Source of the DNA: an uncultured Clostridia bacterium
Lineage (GTDB): Bacteria; Bacillota; Clostridia; Christensenellales; Aristaeellaceae
DNA length: 64,000 nucleotides
Reading direction: 5' to 3'
Assembly (NCBI GenBank): GCA_945948915.1
Contig: CAMFCQ010000003.1
Location: 1 to 64,000 of the forward strand
Of this stretch, positions 60,980-64,000 are shown in pieces. The notes beneath the pieces were generated by a model that had not been told where the DNA came from, did not search any database, and worked only from the letters and a program-made list of their open reading frames with translations. A program made the translations under genes and the position numbers. Within the stretch, counting starts at the first letter, position 1. Each line of letters begins with the position of its first letter.

Positions 60980-63900
60980 TCAGCGCAAAATCCGGCTCAG
61001 GTATTGGATAGCCAATCTTCTTTTGAGCAGGTCATGGATTCGCTGATTTCGATAGCTGCGCAGGCAGCCATAGCAGGAAGCGTCAGCTTCATCACCGCCG
61101 CATGTGCAGATGGCGACGACATCGAGTGCTCTCTCAAGAGCATGGGCAAGCAGCTTTTCATCCTCAAGGCGCTTTACATGCCCGGCTCCGCCCGGTGTCG
61201 AATCGTAAAATACAAAACCATAGCCATATGCGCCTGTTACCGGATTTTCAAAGCTCTGCAGGCAGCCGTCGATATCCTGTTCTTCGATATCGAGCGCCAG
61301 GCTGATGCCGCGAAGCATGGCGTGCAAAACGCTGAGCGCCTGATCATGCTGCCCGAGCTCAAGCGGCACATCGATCACATGCAGCTGGAATACGTCCGTC
61401 TCAAAGCGGTATCCCAGAGAAAGGCGCCTTAAATAGCGCTGCTGACAAGCACGACCGCTGGGCATTTTGTGTGGCTTTTCTATCGATTTGACAAAGCCGG
61501 GTCCCAGCTCTGCATAGCCGCACGCTTCGCAGACATAAAAATCCGAGCAATTCATGACGGCCATTTCGTCTTTGCTGCAGTATTGAATCTCTGCCAATGC
61601 CCGGCCAACCGGGATCCTTCTGCGTTCTCCCTCATGCCGGTATCCAACGTAGCTGATGTCTCCCCGATAGGTTCGCCGGGGCTTGATCAAGCCGGGCTTT
61701 TGCACATTCGCAGAATCTGCTTCAAAACCAAATTCCGGTACCAGGAACGTCTTTTGCGCCTCTGCCTTCAGCGCGCATCCGCAGATTCTGCATGCCTTCA
61801 GCTGTTCGTTCTCCTGCCGTTCAATACTGACCTCAATGTTCAGCGACTGACATGACTCGCAGGACACATAGTCATACATCTTCCAGCCGATGCTGGGCAT
61901 TTTTTTGATATATCTGCTGGTGAACAGCCTGCCGTTTGCCACCACCTGAGAGCCTGGCGCGTATTCAGAAATCGCCATAGCCAGATCGCGCTGCAACTCA
62001 ACGCCATAATGGTTGCCCGCTTTGCGATCCTCTACCTGCAGGGCAACGGTATCTACAGGAAATCCATATTGAGGCATGATATTCCTTCTGGACAGAAAGC
62101 TGAGCACATTTTCCCTTTCGTAGTTGCGGATTCTCTGGACGTAGTAGCCCGTGCTGGCGTTCTTGCGGAATGCTTCTTCCGCGGCTTTGTGCAGCTTCCC
62201 GACCTCATATCTGTATTCTGCAACAGCTGTTGTCAGCTTACCCTGCGTTTCATCATTCTCTCCAACCAGTCTCTCAACCCAATCAAACGCATCACATCCA
62301 AATTCTCTGTATAAACTTGCTGGCAAAAAGCTCTGCAAAAACCTCCTGAGCACCTCCGGGCGGCCTGCCAGATAGGCTTTCAGCAAGGTGACGGCATCCT
62401 GCTCATCCGAAACGTCTTCGTTTTGTCCGGCAAAGCGCTTGACAGTGCTGAAGTATTCGGGATGCTTCTTGAAGAATAACGAGAGTGCGGAAGCATACAG
62501 ATGACGAATAGCGATTTTTTCGTTTTCAATGTTGAAATGCGGTGCATGAATCTGACCCTTGATCATCGCAATCGGGTTCTTGAAATACGCAAAGTCATGA
62601 TTGCTTCGGTTGCAGAAGGTCAGCGCATAAGCAGCGCTGCGCTTGCTTCGCCCGGCGCGTCCGGCTCGCTGCGCATAGTTGGATGGCATTGGCGGCATGT
62701 TGCGCATAAAGACGGTTTCCAGTGAGCCGACATCCACGCCCATTTCAAAGGTGGTTGAGCAGCTCAGCACATCCAGCCTTTTCTCCTTGAAATCCTGTTG
62801 ATAACGATAAGCCGTATCCTTGTCGAGCTGAGCTGTGTGCTCCCTGATCCGCAGGGGACGCAGCTCCAAATCCTGATACAGCCGGTAATAATGATGGTCT
62901 GCCAGTTCCATTTCGGGATTGCAGGGGTTCAACTGCCCTTCACACCTGTAGGTTGGGCAGACGCGTTTGACGTTATAGGGGGTTAACCGGCCACACCTGC
63001 TGCACCGATACCAGCTTTGTGGGTTCAAAACCTTGAGACATTCCGGATTGAGCTGATATCCCTCACCCTCGGGCCGCAGCAGCTTCATCTGGATGAACAG
63101 GCTAAAAATGCTGCTCAGTATCTCCCGTACCCGCTCAGGAGGATAATTGGGAGCAGATATGCCGAGGACTTTTCTGAGATAATCCTGCCTCCTGTTGCTG
63201 TATCTTTCCTTGACAGGGACAAATCCGCGGGTGTTCGTCAGGGAATCATTCCCAGATAGTCTGTATTTGCATAGAATAGAGGAATACATGTAGAATGCCC
63301 GATCATCCTCTGTCATGGGAACCGGACAGTATACAGCCACGTCATTGAGCAGGCCGATCGCCAGAACATTCATCATGGAGGCGACCTCTTCCTGGCTGAG
63401 CCCCAGCTTCGGATTAGCCCTGACCATCTGCGTGTCAATACCCATCGCCATCAGACCCAGTCCATAAAGAGATGTGTTGGCGCCTGTTTCGGCCGCTTCG
63501 GCAAGAATTGCCTTCCAGCTCTCCTTTTCTGCGCGGTCATCCGTGTATGCAAGTATGCCCTTTTGCTCAAGCATTGCCTGCAAGTCTTCACAAAAAGCAG
63601 ACAGCGTCCGGGGTACCTCCTGCCCACGAAGCTGCTCGACAAGCAGCCTCTTGTACAGCAGCTTCCGGTAGGTCGTATCCATATACGTTGCAAAATATGC
63701 AGAAGCCTGCCTGCTGTCTGAGAAGGTCAGAAACTGCTTGGCCTTCTGTATTTCCTGCTTTTCCGTATAATCAGAAATGCCGAATCCGAAATCATCCTCT
63801 TGCTGCATCGTTCTGATTCTGACCTCAGACTGGGGAAGCGTCTGAAACAGGGACGTTGCGATGACGCTTGTAACCGCCTCCTGGCCTGAAAAGAACGACC

Positions 63901-64000
63901 GCAGAATGCCGTTGTTGTTCACTGCTTCACAGGCAACGCATTTTTTGATTCCCCTGCTTCCTTCTCCAGATCTGATGCGAATTACGGGAACCTGAAACTG
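60980..64000 (-). CDS. Large DEAD/DEAH-box helicase with C-terminal DUF1998 domain (partial)
   Basis: The frame is open to the right window edge (last residues seen include KKCVACEA, a zinc-type CxxC), so the N-terminal helicase lobe is outside. The visible 1006 or so residues hold the second helicase lobe (FLTFSDSRQASAYFATYMD, TTFEMGVDVGSLETVFMRN, YAQRAGRAGRS) and a long C-terminal region with Cys clusters (CKACRICGC, CEACGY) ending ICTCGGDEADASCYGCLRSY, the DUF1998 signature. Proteins of this build occur as DruE in Druantia, in DISARM and in housekeeping YprA-like forms. The neighbourhood favours defence. Confidence 0.85.
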   Translation of the reverse strand, partial: QFQVPVIRIRSGEGSRGIKKCVACEAVNNNGILRSFFSGQEAVTSVIATSLFQTLPQSEVRIRTMQQEDDFGFGISDYTEKQEIQKAKQFLTFSDSRQASAYFATYMDTTYRKLLYKRLLVEQLRGQEVPRTLSAFCEDLQAMLEQKGILAYTDDRAEKESWKAILAEAAETGANTSLYGLGLMAMGIDTQMVRANPKLGLSQEEVASMMNVLAIGLLNDVAVYCPVPMTEDDRAFYMYSSILCKYRLSGNDSLTNTRGFVPVKERYSNRRQDYLRKVLGISAPNYPPERVREILSSIFSLFIQMKLLRPEGEGYQLNPECLKVLNPQSWYRCSRCGRLTPYNVKRVCPTYRCEGQLNPCNPEMELADHHYYRLYQDLELRPLRIREHTAQLDKDTAYRYQQDFKEKRLDVLSCSTTFEMGVDVGSLETVFMRNMPPMPSNYAQRAGRAGRSKRSAAYALTFCNRSNHDFAYFKNPIAMIKGQIHAPHFNIENEKIAIRHLYASALSLFFKKHPEYFSTVKRFAGQNEDVSDEQDAVTLLKAYLAGRPEVLRRFLQSFLPASLYREFGCDAFDWVERLVGENDETQGKLTTAVAEYRYEVGKLHKAAEEAFRKNASTGYYVQRIRNYERENVLSFLSRRNIMPQYGFPVDTVALQVEDRKAGNHYGVELQRDLAMAISEYAPGSQVVANGRLFTSRYIKKMPSIGWKMYDYVSCESCQSLNIEVSIERQENEQLKACRICGCALKAEAQKTFLVPEFGFEADSANVQKPGLIKPRRTYRGDISYVGYRHEGERRRIPVGRALAEIQYCSKDEMAVMNCSDFYVCEACGYAELGPGFVKSIEKPHKMPSGRACQQRYLRRLSLGYRFETDVFQLHVIDVPLELGQHDQALSVLHAMLRGISLALDIEEQDIDGCLQSFENPVTGAYGYGFVFYDSTPGGAGHVKRLEDEKLLAHALERALDVVAICTCGGDEADASCYGCLRSYRNQRIHDLLKRRLAIQYLSRILR

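Overview
The window looks like chromosomal DNA from a moderately high-GC member of the Firmicutes (Clostridia, probably gut- or rumen-associated). The reasons are Gram-positive-style AGGAGG ribosome sites, sigma-A promoters with 17-bp spacers, a two-subunit serine dehydratase (sdaAA/sdaAB), an AddB-type nuclease subunit, BlaI, ABC-F, DUF975, CmpB-like and DUF3048 proteins, and AIM24. Two perfect parS palindromes (39281-39340) and mnmE (45.3-46.7 kb) suggest the region lies fairly close to the replication origin. This is inference; no oriC is seen.

Layout. 0.1-3.9 kb: an M20 peptidase and a polar amino-acid ABC transporter read leftwards. 4.1-9.5 kb: an ABC exporter, a MATE exporter and a translationally coupled pair of AstE/AspA-like proteins, one of which has lost its metal ligands. 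9.8-17.9 kb: a GT4 glycosyltransferase, an NSS-type Na+ symporter, an XRE regulator, a ferritin-like/VIT iron transporter, an SH3 secreted protein, an MBL hydrolase, and an ABC-F protein behind a transcription attenuator with a three-codon leader ORF. 18.2-22.5 kb: a MarR-controlled heterodimeric ABC exporter. 22.9-35 kb: a possible type I toxin, a PHP phosphatase, serine dehydratase, an exonuclease, an acyltransferase, a CmpB-like membrane protein, two glycosyltransferases (one a glycogen synthase with an SCP2-like tail) and a DUF3048 lipoprotein-like protein. 35-46.7 kb: blaI with a broken blaR1, addB, parS sites, a phosphoesterase, a CDP-alcohol phosphatidyltransferase, a sigma/anti-sigma pair, a second amino-acid ABC transporter and mnmE. 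47-50 kb: AIM24, DUF975 and LacI genes.

From about 50.3 kb the window changes character. There is a truncated excisionase-like gene with arm-site-like repeats and a guaA-type attachment core but no integrase, then a defence-type operon: Fic, HsdM, a BRO-N protein, HsdS, a DUF559 nuclease-like protein and HsdR. A convergent pair follows: an unknown 200-aa protein and a large helicase with a DUF1998-type C-terminus that runs off the right edge. Of all regions, this one most resembles an accessory island and is the best place to look for an undescribed defence system.

The window is also rich in short structured repeats of several kinds. These are a 201-bp element with terminal inverted repeats (two copies differing at one base), related multi-hairpin elements, a 94-95-bp unit sitting just upstream of ribosome sites inside operons, a long inverted repeat at 7.3-7.6 kb, and a palindromic family that occurs both as a 164-bp tandem array and as an in-frame insertion in hsdM. 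No rRNA, tRNA or CRISPR array was recognised.
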